This document shows, piece after piece, positions 9,178-17,300 of a stretch of DNA of 64,000 bases; within the stretch, counting starts at the first letter, position 1; each line of letters opens with the position of its first letter. This DNA is from Butyricicoccus sp. (lineage in GTDB: Bacteria; Bacillota; Clostridia; Oscillospirales; Butyricicoccaceae): the NCBI GenBank assembly GCA_017886875.1, contig JAGHIZ010000103.1, positions 62,001-126,000 on the forward strand. The letters are read 5' to 3'. The translations under genes were made by a program, and so were the position numbers. The notes beneath the pieces are model-generated. The model did not search any database, was not told the DNA's origin, and saw only the letters and a program-made list of their open reading frames with translations.

Positions 9178-11049
9178 CTATCTACCTATTTTCTTTAAGG
9201 TGTATTTTGCTTTTTCTGCAATTTTTTCACTGTTTATTCCGCAATATTCATATACATGCTTTATATCTCCATGAGGCATAAACCTATTCCCTGTGTTAAA
9301 ACAAATCACTTTTTTCCCTGTTGCTATTCGTGCAACACATTCGCTAAAACTGCCATTTTGCACTACATCTTCAACAACTGCAATATATTTTGCAAAACTT
9401 GGCATTTGCTCCTTGAGTTTTTGCACAGATTGTTCGGAAATTTCATTTATTTTTATAACTTCAGTTTTTATGCCTTGGGTTTTAAGTATTTTAACAGCAT
9501 CTAAAACTTCATTTATCATTATACCATAACTAATAAATGTTATATCAGCTTTTTTGTTATCTGTATAAATGCACTCAAATATCTCATTTGCTGTATCTCT
9601 TTTAAATTCGCCCTCTGTACCTCTTGGGTAACGAAGTGCGACCGCACACTTTTCTCTATAAATAGCATTATAAAGCATTGATTTCAGTTCCGCAAAATTA
9701 GACGGACATAGTATTTTCATATTTGGAATTGAGCGTAAAAACGCAATATCAAAAACTCCATTGTGTGTCGCACCATCAGCACCAACTATACCTGCTCTAT
9801 CAAGTGCAAAAACCGCATGAATATTTCCATCTATTGCAACATCATGTATAAGCTGGTCATAACCACGCTGTAAAAAGGTTGAATAAATAGCACAAACAGT
9901 ATTTAAACCTTGTTTTGCCATGCCTGCCGTCATTGCTACAGCGTGTTCTTCAGCTATACCAACATCAAAAAAACGTTTTGGATATCTGTTTGCAAAGCTT
10001 GAAAGCCCTGTACCGCTTGGCATGGCGGCAGTAACTGCACAAAGTTTGTTATCTTGCTTTGCAAATTCACACATAGCTTTTCCAAAAACTGATGAAAAAC
10101 TTTTTGCATTTGATTTTGCAAGCAAACCTGTTTTAACATCAAAAGCTGAAACCCCATGAAAAGCGTCTGGTCTTTGCTCGGCTGGTGAATATCCTTTGCC
10201 CTTTTGCGTCACCGCATGAATTATAACAGGCTTTCTCATCTGTTTAGCTATTGACAATGTTTCACATATAGATTTTATATCATGCCCATCAATAGGCCCT
10301 AGATATGCAAAACCCATTTCTTCAAAAAGCGAGCTGTGAAGCAGTACAGATTTAACTGCACTATTAACTTTTGAAATACTTCTTGAAACAGGTTTACCTA
10401 GTGGTACATTATCAAAAAAGCGTTTAACTTTATTTTTAGCGTTTAAATATTGCGGATTTAATCTTAAATTTGCCAAATGGCGGCTAAGTGCACCCACATT
10501 TTTGTCAATCGACATATTATTATCATTAAGCACAACTATAAGCGGTTCTTTGCTATCTCCTGCACTGTTTAAAGCCTCATAAGCCATACCGCCAGTAAGT
10601 GCACCATCACCAATAATAGCCACAACATTATAGTTTTGCCCTGTTACCGTTCTAGCATGAGCCATACCAAGTGCAACAGATACCGAATTTGAAGCATGAC
10701 CACTTGTACAAGCGTCTGTTTTACTTTCTTTAGGACGTAAAAAGCCTGATATACCGTTGTATTTTCTTAAATTTTCAAAATCCTGTTTTCTCCCTGTGAG
10801 TATTTTATGAACATAGCATTGATGTCCAACATCATAAACAAGTCTATCAATTTTTGAATTAAACTCACGCTCAAGAGCAACAGCAATTTCCACAACACCC
10901 AAATTAGATGAAAGATGTCCACCTGTTTTAGAAACATTATCAACTATAAATTCTCTAAGCGACGAACAAAGCTGAGCAAGTTCATTATAAGAGAGCTTTT
11001 TTAGGTCTTTTGTGCTTTGGATATTGTCCAAAATTTTATATTTTTTCAT
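9178..11049 (-). CDS. dxs: 1-deoxy-D-xylulose-5-phosphate synthase
   Basis: First enzyme of the non-mevalonate isoprenoid pathway: pyruvate plus glyceraldehyde 3-phosphate gives DXP, using thiamine diphosphate. The 623 residues show the ThDP/Mg motif GDGALTGGMAYEALN (near residue 150), GHQCYVHKILTGR with its catalytic-site His, and DVGIAEEHAVAMTAG in the pyrimidine-binding domain. The C-terminal transketolase-like domain is complete. GAGGAG precedes the ATG. It shares the operon with ispA, placing entry and chain-elongation steps of isoprenoid synthesis together on either side of the OLE-like RNA and oapA. Confidence 0.95.
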   Translation of the reverse strand: MKKYKILDNIQSTKDLKKLSYNELAQLCSSLREFIVDNVSKTGGHLSSNLGVVEIAVALEREFNSKIDRLVYDVGHQCYVHKILTGRKQDFENLRKYNGISGFLRPKESKTDACTSGHASNSVSVALGMAHARTVTGQNYNVVAIIGDGALTGGMAYEALNSAGDSKEPLIVVLNDNNMSIDKNVGALSRHLANLRLNPQYLNAKNKVKRFFDNVPLGKPVSRSISKVNSAVKSVLLHSSLFEEMGFAYLGPIDGHDIKSICETLSIAKQMRKPVIIHAVTQKGKGYSPAEQRPDAFHGVSAFDVKTGLLAKSNAKSFSSVFGKAMCEFAKQDNKLCAVTAAMPSGTGLSSFANRYPKRFFDVGIAEEHAVAMTAGMAKQGLNTVCAIYSTFLQRGYDQLIHDVAIDGNIHAVFALDRAGIVGADGATHNGVFDIAFLRSIPNMKILCPSNFAELKSMLYNAIYREKCAVALRYPRGTEGEFKRDTANEIFECIYTDNKKADITFISYGIMINEVLDAVKILKTQGIKTEVIKINEISEQSVQKLKEQMPSFAKYIAVVEDVVQNGSFSECVARIATGKKVICFNTGNRFMPHGDIKHVYEYCGINSEKIAEKAKYTLKKIGR

Positions 11050-11072
11050 ATCTTCTCCTCAATGAAAGGATT

Positions 11073-11645
11073 TTATTTAAGTTTAATTGGTAAAACAGAT
11101 AAAATCCTTCCAACAGCAAACACAATCGGAACGCTAAAACCTATTGCAAACCCCTTACCTATAGCCTTACCACCTATTGTCATAGCTGCTATTAAACCTG
11201 TTATAGTAAGTGATACAATGGTAGCGGGTAAAATTTGCATACCAGCAGTAAGTTTTGCGATAATTATAGCACCTGTAGCACCAGAAATAATACCTGAAAT
11301 ATCGCCTACAACATCATTACAAAAGCTAGAAACTTTATTTGCATTTCTTGAAAGCCAAACAGCTTCTTTTGCACCAGAAACCTTTCTTGATGCCATTGAG
11401 TGAAATTCCTTTTCAGTTGCAGATGTTGCTGCCATACCAATAACATCAAAAACAATACCAATGCTGATAAATATAAGTAAAATAACAAAAGCTAATATAT
11501 TACCTACATTACTTAGAGCCTCAGATGATATATAAGACATAGAAACTGAGATAAAAAAGCTAAGCACAGTTATAGTGCTAACCCATTTCCAGTTTACAAG
11601 TTTTAACAGATTAGACTTTTGTTTTTTATCAATCAATTTTAGCAT
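11073..11645 (-). CDS. oapA: OLE-associated membrane protein OapA
   Basis: A small integral membrane protein of 190 residues. At least four hydrophobic segments are visible: about 25-40, 46-68, 108-135 and 140-185. The soluble loop between the second and third carries ATSATEKEFHSMASRKVSGA. In databases this family is often named CorB-like Mg/Co transporter, but the location between ispA and dxs beside a long non-coding RNA matches OapA, the known membrane partner of OLE RNA. By that analogy it recruits the RNA to the membrane. The start is uncertain: AAAGGAG is only one base before the ATG at 11645, while an in-frame TTG at 11636 has normal spacing. The family assignment rests mainly on context. 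Confidence 0.8.
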   Translation of the reverse strand: MLKLIDKKQKSNLLKLVNWKWVSTITVLSFFISVSMSYISSEALSNVGNILAFVILLIFISIGIVFDVIGMAATSATEKEFHSMASRKVSGAKEAVWLSRNANKVSSFCNDVVGDISGIISGATGAIIIAKLTAGMQILPATIVSLTITGLIAAMTIGGKAIGKGFAIGFSVPIVFAVGRILSVLPIKLK

Positions 11646-11671
11646 TCTCCTTTTGTGTTATATGTAAACAA

Positions 11672-11695
11672 GGCTCGAAACCAAAGCTTCGAGCC
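11672..11695 (-). terminator. Hairpin between OLE-like RNA and oapA
   Basis: A perfect 8-bp stem (GGCTCGAA/TTCGAGCC) with an 8-nt loop is followed on the minus strand by TTGTTTA, a weak T-tract. It could end most OLE transcripts while letting some continue into oapA-dxs, or mark a processing site that frees the RNA from the operon. Confidence 0.55.
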
Positions 11696-11699
11696 AGTC

Positions 11700-12404
11700 C
11701 TTTATTAGATAAAAAAGGTGACAGCAGACAAGGTAAATCTTACGGCTTAGGTTCGGTTGGATTTCCCCACCACTTACCATGCGTCGCCGCTCTGGCGGTT
11801 TCCCTTTAAAAGGTGCGTCGATATGTTACCATATTCGAGACCGAATTGCCACTTAGTCCGTACTGCAATCCCTCATCTGCCCGCAAAGGACAGCCTAGGT
11901 GATTTCCACAACAGCCAACACGACCCTTAGCCTCTTTTGCAGGCATGGTTTCAAAATCAATTCCCTTTAGAGTATGGCCGTACTAAAAAGGGCAGGTACT
12001 CTATCCACCATGACCACTCAAGGCAGGCTACTCTGCACATAGCATTTAGGTCGATTTGTAGCACTTCGCTGTATATTGGATATACAGAAGGTTACTACAA
12101 ACGCCACCACACCACAATGCAGGTTTCACCCTGCCCCGTTGGACAGCCATCAATCAAATAAAGATGCTATAGGTGTCCGACAGAAAACAGGTCTCCACGG
12201 CAATAGGGACGGTATTTCATGCCATTGAAAAGCGCCCTAAAGCCTTAACCCCCAGCACCCACCCCAGACTGGGCGTAAGAAGCAAGCACCAGAGACTTCA
12301 TCGATGTGCCCTTTAACGGATTTTTAGGCCCGCTTTCGGGGACGTATGCACTGACTAGAATACTGCGTCACCTGCGTTAATTTGAAAAAAACGCATAGTA
12401 CACT
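11700..12404 (-). ncRNA. ole: OLE RNA (ornate large extremophilic RNA), approximate ends
   Basis: About 700 nt between ispA and oapA hold no convincing protein. The stretch is clearly more GC-rich than its surroundings and full of small helices, for example 12069-12087 (CTGTATA stem, 5-nt loop), 12119-12134 (GCAGG stem) and 11787-11798 (CCGC/GCGG). OLE RNA is known as a ~600-nt RNA found in anaerobic and extremophile Firmicutes next to oapA inside the isoprenoid operon, which is exactly this context. Known function: it forms a membrane ribonucleoprotein with OapA and other proteins, linked to stress and magnesium or energy responses. The 5' end is set by the promoter at 12411-12440 and the 3' end by the hairpin at 11672-11695. 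tmRNA, RNase P and group II intron signatures were looked for and not found. It is somewhat longer than the classic members. Confidence 0.82.
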
Positions 12405-12410
12405 TCTAAT

Positions 12411-12440
12411 AGTATAACAGATTTACATATATTATTTCAA
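12411..12440 (-). promoter_or_regulatory. Promoter of the OLE-like RNA
   Basis: On the minus strand TTGAAA (12435-12440) and TATACT (12411-12416) are separated by 18 nt, giving a start near 12404. It lies in the AT-rich gap after ispA, so the RNA, and possibly oapA-dxs, can be transcribed independently of the nusB promoter. Confidence 0.7.
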
Positions 12441-12491
12441 GTGTATAGCAGTATATTTATGCATAAATATACAGTATATGATATTTGATAC

Positions 12492-13379
12492 TTAGTTATT
12501 TCTAACTGAAAGTTTATCAGCTAACCAGATTAAAAATTCACTTTCTTCAAAGTCATTTTTGACTGCATTTATAGCGTTTTGAGTTAGCTCTTTAACCTTT
12601 TCTTTGCATTTATCAAGCCCGATTTGAGATGGAAAAGTTGATTTTTCCTTTTTAGCATCAGAACCAATCGGCTTTCCGAAAATCTCAGCATCACCTTCTA
12701 TATCAAGAATATCATCTTGTATTTGGAAAGCTAAACCGAGTGAATAAGCGTATTCTTTAGCTGCTTTTAATTTATTTTCATCTGCACCACCTAAAATACA
12801 GCCCATTAGAGTAGCACTTTCAATTAAAGCACCAGTTTTATATTTTTGCAAAATAACAAGCTCATCATAAGAGATTTTTTTATGCTCTGACTCTATATCC
12901 ATAACTTGTCCACCAATCATACCAAATACACCTGCATTTTTTGCTAGACAATTTGTTGCTTTTAGAATTTGCTCAGCAGTAAATTTTTCAAGGTTTTCTG
13001 GTCTTGTTGCAAGTGCAAAAGCTTCTGTTAATAATGCATCGCCTGCAAGCACAGCCATAGCTTCGCCATATACCTTATGATTTGTAGGCTTACCACGTCT
13101 AAAATCATCATTATCCATGCAAGGTAAATCATCATGTATAAGTGAGTATGTGTGTATCATTTCAAGAGCCACAGCAAATGGTAAAGCGTCCTTAGGATTT
13201 CCGCCTGAAAGTCTGTAAAACTCCATTACAAGAGCTGGTCTTAGACGCTTACCGCCTGCAAGTGCAGAATATCGCATAGCATTTATAATTTGCCCTTGAC
13301 ACTCTTTTTCACTTAAAAGCTGGTCTAAAAACTCATGTACATACCCTGCATATTCTGTTAAACGCTCGGAATGTGTCAT
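12492..13379 (-). CDS. ispA: Polyprenyl (farnesyl/geranyl) diphosphate synthase
   Basis: Condenses isopentenyl diphosphate with allylic diphosphates. The 295 residues contain the first Asp-rich motif DDLPCMDND (near residue 85) and the second, DDILD (near residue 220), which bind Mg and diphosphate. GGKRLRPALV, LAGDALL and a short-chain type FQIQDDILDIEG are typical of IspA. The chosen ATG at 13379 follows AGGAGGA located in the 3' end of xseB; an upstream in-frame ATG within xseB lacks a site. It ends just before the promoter of the OLE-like RNA. Confidence 0.94.
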   Translation of the reverse strand: MTHSERLTEYAGYVHEFLDQLLSEKECQGQIINAMRYSALAGGKRLRPALVMEFYRLSGGNPKDALPFAVALEMIHTYSLIHDDLPCMDNDDFRRGKPTNHKVYGEAMAVLAGDALLTEAFALATRPENLEKFTAEQILKATNCLAKNAGVFGMIGGQVMDIESEHKKISYDELVILQKYKTGALIESATLMGCILGGADENKLKAAKEYAYSLGLAFQIQDDILDIEGDAEIFGKPIGSDAKKEKSTFPSQIGLDKCKEKVKELTQNAINAVKNDFEESEFLIWLADKLSVRNN

Positions 13380-13380
13380 T

Positions 13381-13617
13381 TTATGCTTCCTCCTGTTTAA
13401 AATCCTGCTCATTTATTGTGCCATCAGCTTGTTCTGTAAGCAAAGTAACTTTTTGTTCAGCAGTCTCAAGCATTTTTTGAAGTTCGGCTGAAAGTTTCAT
13501 ACCTTGCTCAAAAAGTTTCATACTTTCATCAAGTGGTGCAGTACCTTTTTCAAGATTTATAACTATATCTTCAAGCTGGTTCATTTTTTCTTCAAATGAA
13601 AGCTGTTTTTTTGCCAT
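13381..13617 (-). CDS. xseB: Exodeoxyribonuclease VII small subunit
   Basis: A 78-residue helical protein, the partner of XseA in the single-strand nuclease ExoVII. SFEEKMNQLEDIVINLEKG is the conserved N-terminal helix, followed by PLDESMKLFEQGMKLS and a Gln/Glu-rich tail, as expected. The start at 13617 is chosen because GAGAGGTAA lies 7-8 nt upstream; another in-frame ATG at 13635 would overlap xseA. The xseA-xseB-ispA order is conserved in many bacteria. Confidence 0.93.
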   Translation of the reverse strand: MAKKQLSFEEKMNQLEDIVINLEKGTAPLDESMKLFEQGMKLSAELQKMLETAEQKVTLLTEQADGTINEQDFKQEEA

Positions 13618-13631
13618 AGCGAATTTACCTC

Positions 13632-14897
13632 TCATTCTTCTATTTTTAAGGTTTTACATTCAGCACTACCCTTTTTAAACTTAATTTTTAATATATCACC
13701 CTGTTTTATCTGTGATGAATTATAAATAGCTTTACCTTGCTCATTTACAGTCACAGAATAACCTCTGCTAAGCACTTTAAGCGGGCTAAGTGCATCTAAA
13801 AAGGCACAATTTTTAGTAAACTCACGTTTAGAAATATCAAGTCTTTTATTTATCGCCTGCTCAAGCTGTTTTACTGCAAAATCACATTTTAATTTATTTT
13901 CAGTTTGTTTACTTTCCATAGCACGAATTAAACGTTGTTTATACAGATTAACCATTTGATTTTTCTGCTTTAAAATCTTTTCAGGTGAAGAAAGTCTATG
14001 TAAAAGCGAATTTAATTTTGTATTATAAAGCTCTATTTGTTTATTTTGAGCTTTTACAAGCCTATTTTGCATATTTTGAATATTATAAATTAACTTTGTG
14101 CTGTCTGGTGTGGCAAGTTCGGCTGCACCAGATGGAGTTGGAGCTCTCATATCAGCCACAAAATCCGAAATAGTAAAATCTGGCTCATGACCTACAGCCG
14201 AAATTACAGGAATATCGCTTTTAAAAATCTCATAAGCAAGGTTTTCATCATTAAATGCCCATAAATCCTCTATTGAGCCACCGCCACGACCTATAATAAT
14301 AATATTAGCTTTATTGTGTTTATTTGCAAGTTTTAATGCTTTTATAAGCTCATTTGGTGCATTTGTGCCTTGAACTGCGGCCGGATATATAAGAATGTCT
14401 GCAAAACTCCAACGTCTTTTTATTATTCTTAACATATCTCTAATAGCAGCACCTGTTGGCGAAGTTATAAGAGCTATTTTTTCTGGATAAGCTGGCAATA
14501 GTTTTTTATGCTCATTATTAAACAAGCCCTCATTATAAAGCTTTTGTTTTAACTGCTCAAATTGTAAATGTAATGTTCCAATGCCTTGTGGCATCATATC
14601 AGCTATATAAAGCTGAACCTGTCCGGTTTTAGGGAAAGAACTAACTCTACCTCTTGCAATGATTTTAATACCATTAGCGAGTTTAAATCTCAGTTTTAAA
14701 GCATCTTGTTTAAATAATACTGCTGAGATTGCTCCACCATCATCTTTAATAGTCATATAATGATGACCAGATGAATGAGCTTTATAGTTAGATATTTCTC
14801 CCTGCACGAACAGGTTATAAAATGACGGATTGCTTTCAAGAAGATTTTTAATTTCTGTATTAAGCTGTGTTACCGAGTAAATTCGCTGATTTACCAT
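13632..14897 (-). CDS. xseA: Exodeoxyribonuclease VII large subunit
   Basis: Catalytic subunit degrading single-stranded DNA to oligonucleotides. The 421 residues start with an OB-fold (about 1-100, including NLFVQGEISNYK and HHYMTIKDD). The nuclease core follows, with TSPTGAAIRD and IIIGRGGGSIEDLWAFND (near residue 190), VISAVGHEPDFTISDFVADMRAPTPS-type motifs near 225, and a C-terminal coiled coil that binds XseB. It overlaps the M22-protein stop by 7 nt, so translation is likely coupled. Confidence 0.95.
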   Translation of the reverse strand: MVNQRIYSVTQLNTEIKNLLESNPSFYNLFVQGEISNYKAHSSGHHYMTIKDDGGAISAVLFKQDALKLRFKLANGIKIIARGRVSSFPKTGQVQLYIADMMPQGIGTLHLQFEQLKQKLYNEGLFNNEHKKLLPAYPEKIALITSPTGAAIRDMLRIIKRRWSFADILIYPAAVQGTNAPNELIKALKLANKHNKANIIIIGRGGGSIEDLWAFNDENLAYEIFKSDIPVISAVGHEPDFTISDFVADMRAPTPSGAAELATPDSTKLIYNIQNMQNRLVKAQNKQIELYNTKLNSLLHRLSSPEKILKQKNQMVNLYKQRLIRAMESKQTENKLKCDFAVKQLEQAINKRLDISKREFTKNCAFLDALSPLKVLSRGYSVTVNEQGKAIYNSSQIKQGDILKIKFKKGSAECKTLKIEE

Positions 14898-15829
14898 AAA
14901 TTTTCTCCGTTCTGCTTTGCTGCAAGAATGGCTACACCAACAGCATTATCCCCTGAAAGTTCAGGGCTTGCAAAAAAAGCACCAAATTTTTCTGACATAT
15001 GCTTTTGTAAGCTTTTATTACTCATAACACCGCCAGCACATAAAACAGGTGCATTAAATTTAAGTTTTGCTTGTTTTGTAGCCTTATCGGTTGCATAAAT
15101 TATAGTTTCTATTGTAAATCTTGCAATTTGTTCTGGCGAAATGCCATTTTTATACATTTGCTCAACTTTATTTTGCATACCAGAAAGTGAAAATACACTA
15201 TCATTTACTTTAACAGCAAAAGGTTTTACTTTTTCCGATTTATTAGCGATTTTTTCAAGTTCGGCACCACAAGGAAACTGAAGTCCCAAAAGTACACCAG
15301 CTCTATCCACAAGCTGACCTGCTGAAATATCGCTTGTACCGCCTATCTGCTCAGCCTTAGGCATACCATTATCATCTGGTTTTACAAATAAAAGTTCAGT
15401 CGTTCCGCCTGACAAATGCCAAGCGAGCAAATCACCATTTAATAAATCAAGTTTGCTTGCACTAAAAGCAGCAGCTACTAAATGCCCTTGCTGATGTGAG
15501 GCTGTAAAACAAGGCACATTTAGTATATTTGCTATACTTCTAGCGACATTTTCACCCGCTAAAAAGCAAGGCATATAAGAGCCTTCCACAGCTCTTGGTC
15601 TAGTGCTTACACACACAGCATTTATTTTAATATCTTTAGGCAAATTTGCTATTTGCTCATGTAGATGAAGCGTATGCTGAAAAAGAGCTTCAGACTGTCT
15701 TAAACCAAGAGTACCATATTTTATATCTAAAAGTCTACCAGAATTATAATACTTACCTGTTTGAGCATCAAATACCGCTGCTGATGTGCGGTAATTTGAT
15801 GTATCAATACCAAGATAGAAACGGCTCAT
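14891..15829 (-). CDS. TsaD-like M22 (glycoprotease-fold) paralogue
   Basis: About 312 residues of the ASKHA/M22 fold that includes TsaD (Gcp/Kae1). The N-terminus FYLGIDTSNYRTSAAVFD is the phosphate-1 strand; the metal-binding HxxxH is HQQGH near residue 110, and LSGGTTEL is the second nucleotide loop. The sequence is shorter and more divergent than true TsaD, and clostridial genomes usually carry this paralogue between nusB and xseA in addition to TsaD. Whether it acts in tRNA t6A synthesis is not shown; call it TsaD-like only. The ATG at 15829 overlaps the nusB stop as ATGA. Confidence 0.75.
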   Translation of the reverse strand: MSRFYLGIDTSNYRTSAAVFDAQTGKYYNSGRLLDIKYGTLGLRQSEALFQHTLHLHEQIANLPKDIKINAVCVSTRPRAVEGSYMPCFLAGENVARSIANILNVPCFTASHQQGHLVAAAFSASKLDLLNGDLLAWHLSGGTTELLFVKPDDNGMPKAEQIGGTSDISAGQLVDRAGVLLGLQFPCGAELEKIANKSEKVKPFAVKVNDSVFSLSGMQNKVEQMYKNGISPEQIARFTIETIIYATDKATKQAKLKFNAPVLCAGGVMSNKSLQKHMSEKFGAFFASPELSGDNAVGVAILAAKQNGENLW

Positions 15830-16281
15830 TCTTTGCCCATTCCCCACTGACGGCTTACAGCACCTAAAATACCATTTACAAAAGAACCAGTATCTTCTGT
15901 TTCATAGTTTTTAGCAAGCTCAACAGCCTCATTTATTGCAACACCAACCGGAACATCTTGCATATATTTCATTTCATAAAGTGCAAGACGTAAAACAGCC
16001 ATTGTCATTCTGGAGATACGTTTCATACTCCAGCCCTTAGCGTTTTTTTCAACAAGCTCATCAAGCTCTGCAAGATGAGTTGCAACACCCTTTACCACTT
16101 CTCTAATATATATGCTATCTTTTTCTGAAATTTTGCCAGCATAAAGTTCAATTTCTCCACCGATTGATTTTAAAATACTTTCATCAAGTCGGTCTGTTAG
16201 GATTTCATCAGCCTCAAACTCATTAAATCCCATTTCAAACACTAAATGCAGTGCGATTTCTCTAGCTTGTTTTCTGCTCAT
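15826..16281 (-). CDS. nusB: Transcription antitermination factor NusB
   Basis: All-helical RNA-binding protein of 151 residues that joins NusE/S10 in rRNA antitermination. REIALHLVFEMGFNE at the start and the C-terminal VPVGVAINEAVELAKNYETEDTG-type segment are NusB signatures (central arginines in MKRISRMTMAVLRLALYEM). It is the first gene of the operon, with GGAGG before the ATG and a good promoter about 70 nt upstream. Confidence 0.93.
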   Translation of the reverse strand: MSRKQAREIALHLVFEMGFNEFEADEILTDRLDESILKSIGGEIELYAGKISEKDSIYIREVVKGVATHLAELDELVEKNAKGWSMKRISRMTMAVLRLALYEMKYMQDVPVGVAINEAVELAKNYETEDTGSFVNGILGAVSRQWGMGKE

Positions 16282-16347
16282 TGTTTTCCTCCGTTATCTT
16301 TCCCCTGCACGCACTGAGCGTCACAAGACAAATCCATATATATAGTA

Positions 16348-16376
16348 ATATTAACAATAATTATTTATAAAATCAA
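16348..16376 (-). promoter_or_regulatory. Promoter of the nusB-xseA-ispA operon
   Basis: On the minus strand TTGATT (16371-16376) and TAATAT (16348-16353) are 17 nt apart in an AT-rich gap. The leader to nusB is about 60 nt. Confidence 0.6.
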
Positions 16377-16382
16377 TATTTT

Positions 16383-17300
16383 TTATATTAGAACGCTTGA
16401 TATTGTCAAAGCAATCATATAAATAAATACAGCTATAATCGGTTTACAGGTAAAAAAGCTGCTGTAAACACCTTTTGCAGTACGATTTTGTTTTATATCC
16501 TTTAAAAGAGGTTTACCTGCACTCATAATCATTAGGAAAATAGACACTATACCAGCGATTAACACGCTTAAATTTATAAGCACACCCATATTTTCACTAT
16601 AAGCAGATATACGCCCTATTATTTCAACAGATAAGTTATTAAGTACATGAAGTATCATGGAAAGACCGATTGAATATTTAATAGTTAAATATCCAAAAAG
16701 CAAACCTATTACAAGTGCTACTGGAAATTGCACAGCATTTCCATGCATAAGTCCAAAAATAAGTGCACTTATAATAATAGCGAACCATTTGCCATATCTT
16801 TCAAGTGTTCTAAGTAGTACACCTCTATAAAGTAATTCCTCTATAATAGGGGCAATTATAATAGAATACAGCATCATAGAGCTTGAAACGCTGTGTGATG
16901 TAGCTACTTCATTAGCCTCACTAAATGAAACGCCGGTTGATGACTCTAAAAAGTTTATAACAGGTGTCATAGCTATATTAGTAAGCATTTGCAAGCCCAT
17001 AATAACAAAAAATATAAATGCAATTTGTACAGGCCATGCCTTTTCACGTTTTTGAATTATATTTATAAGGCTATTATTTTTAACTCCAACTATAAGCATT
17101 GGAATTGCACCGCCAATAGCAGAAAACATAACAATATAACCTTCTATAAGGTTCCAAGTCCTTTCAAGAGGACTAAATATATAGAGAAATTGAGAAGCAA
17201 TCAAACTTAAAAATAGAGAGAGGAAAAACATTGTAAGCTGGGAAATTACTAACGCCCAACCTATCATCTCAAAATCTGATTTTCTTAAATCATACATCAT
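16383..17300 (-). CDS. CPBP-family intramembrane glutamic endopeptidase
   Basis: A multi-spanning membrane protein of 305 residues with about eight hydrophobic segments. The CAAX-protease/bacteriocin-processing (CPBP, Abi) motifs are visible: EEllyR in PIIEELLYRGVLLRTL (near residue 170) and the later FGLMHGN histidine motif near residue 205. Such enzymes cleave within or near the membrane; the substrate is unknown. The ATG at 17300 follows AAAGGGG and overlaps the EamA gene by 11 nt, making it the last gene of the pgeF operon. Confidence 0.85.
   Translation of the reverse strand: MMYDLRKSDFEMIGWALVISQLTMFFLSLFLSLIASQFLYIFSPLERTWNLIEGYIVMFSAIGGAIPMLIVGVKNNSLINIIQKREKAWPVQIAFIFFVIMGLQMLTNIAMTPVINFLESSTGVSFSEANEVATSHSVSSSMMLYSIIIAPIIEELLYRGVLLRTLERYGKWFAIIISALIFGLMHGNAVQFPVALVIGLLFGYLTIKYSIGLSMILHVLNNLSVEIIGRISAYSENMGVLINLSVLIAGIVSIFLMIMSAGKPLLKDIKQNRTAKGVYSSFFTCKPIIAVFIYMIALTISSVLI

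Noticed and set aside
11073-11645. CorB-type magnesium transporter
   Set aside because: It has no CBS or CorC domains and is far shorter than CorB/CNNM transporters; the position beside the OLE-like RNA favours OapA.
11937-12161. A 74-codon open frame on the plus strand inside the OLE-like region
   Set aside because: It has no ribosome site, an unnatural composition, and lies antisense to a dense set of RNA helices; it is a chance frame in a non-coding gene.
11700-12404. tmRNA, RNase P RNA, SRP RNA or group II intron
   Set aside because: No tRNA-like ends or tag frame, no RNase P conserved cores, length too great for SRP RNA, and no intron domain V or reverse transcriptase. The operon context fits OLE RNA.
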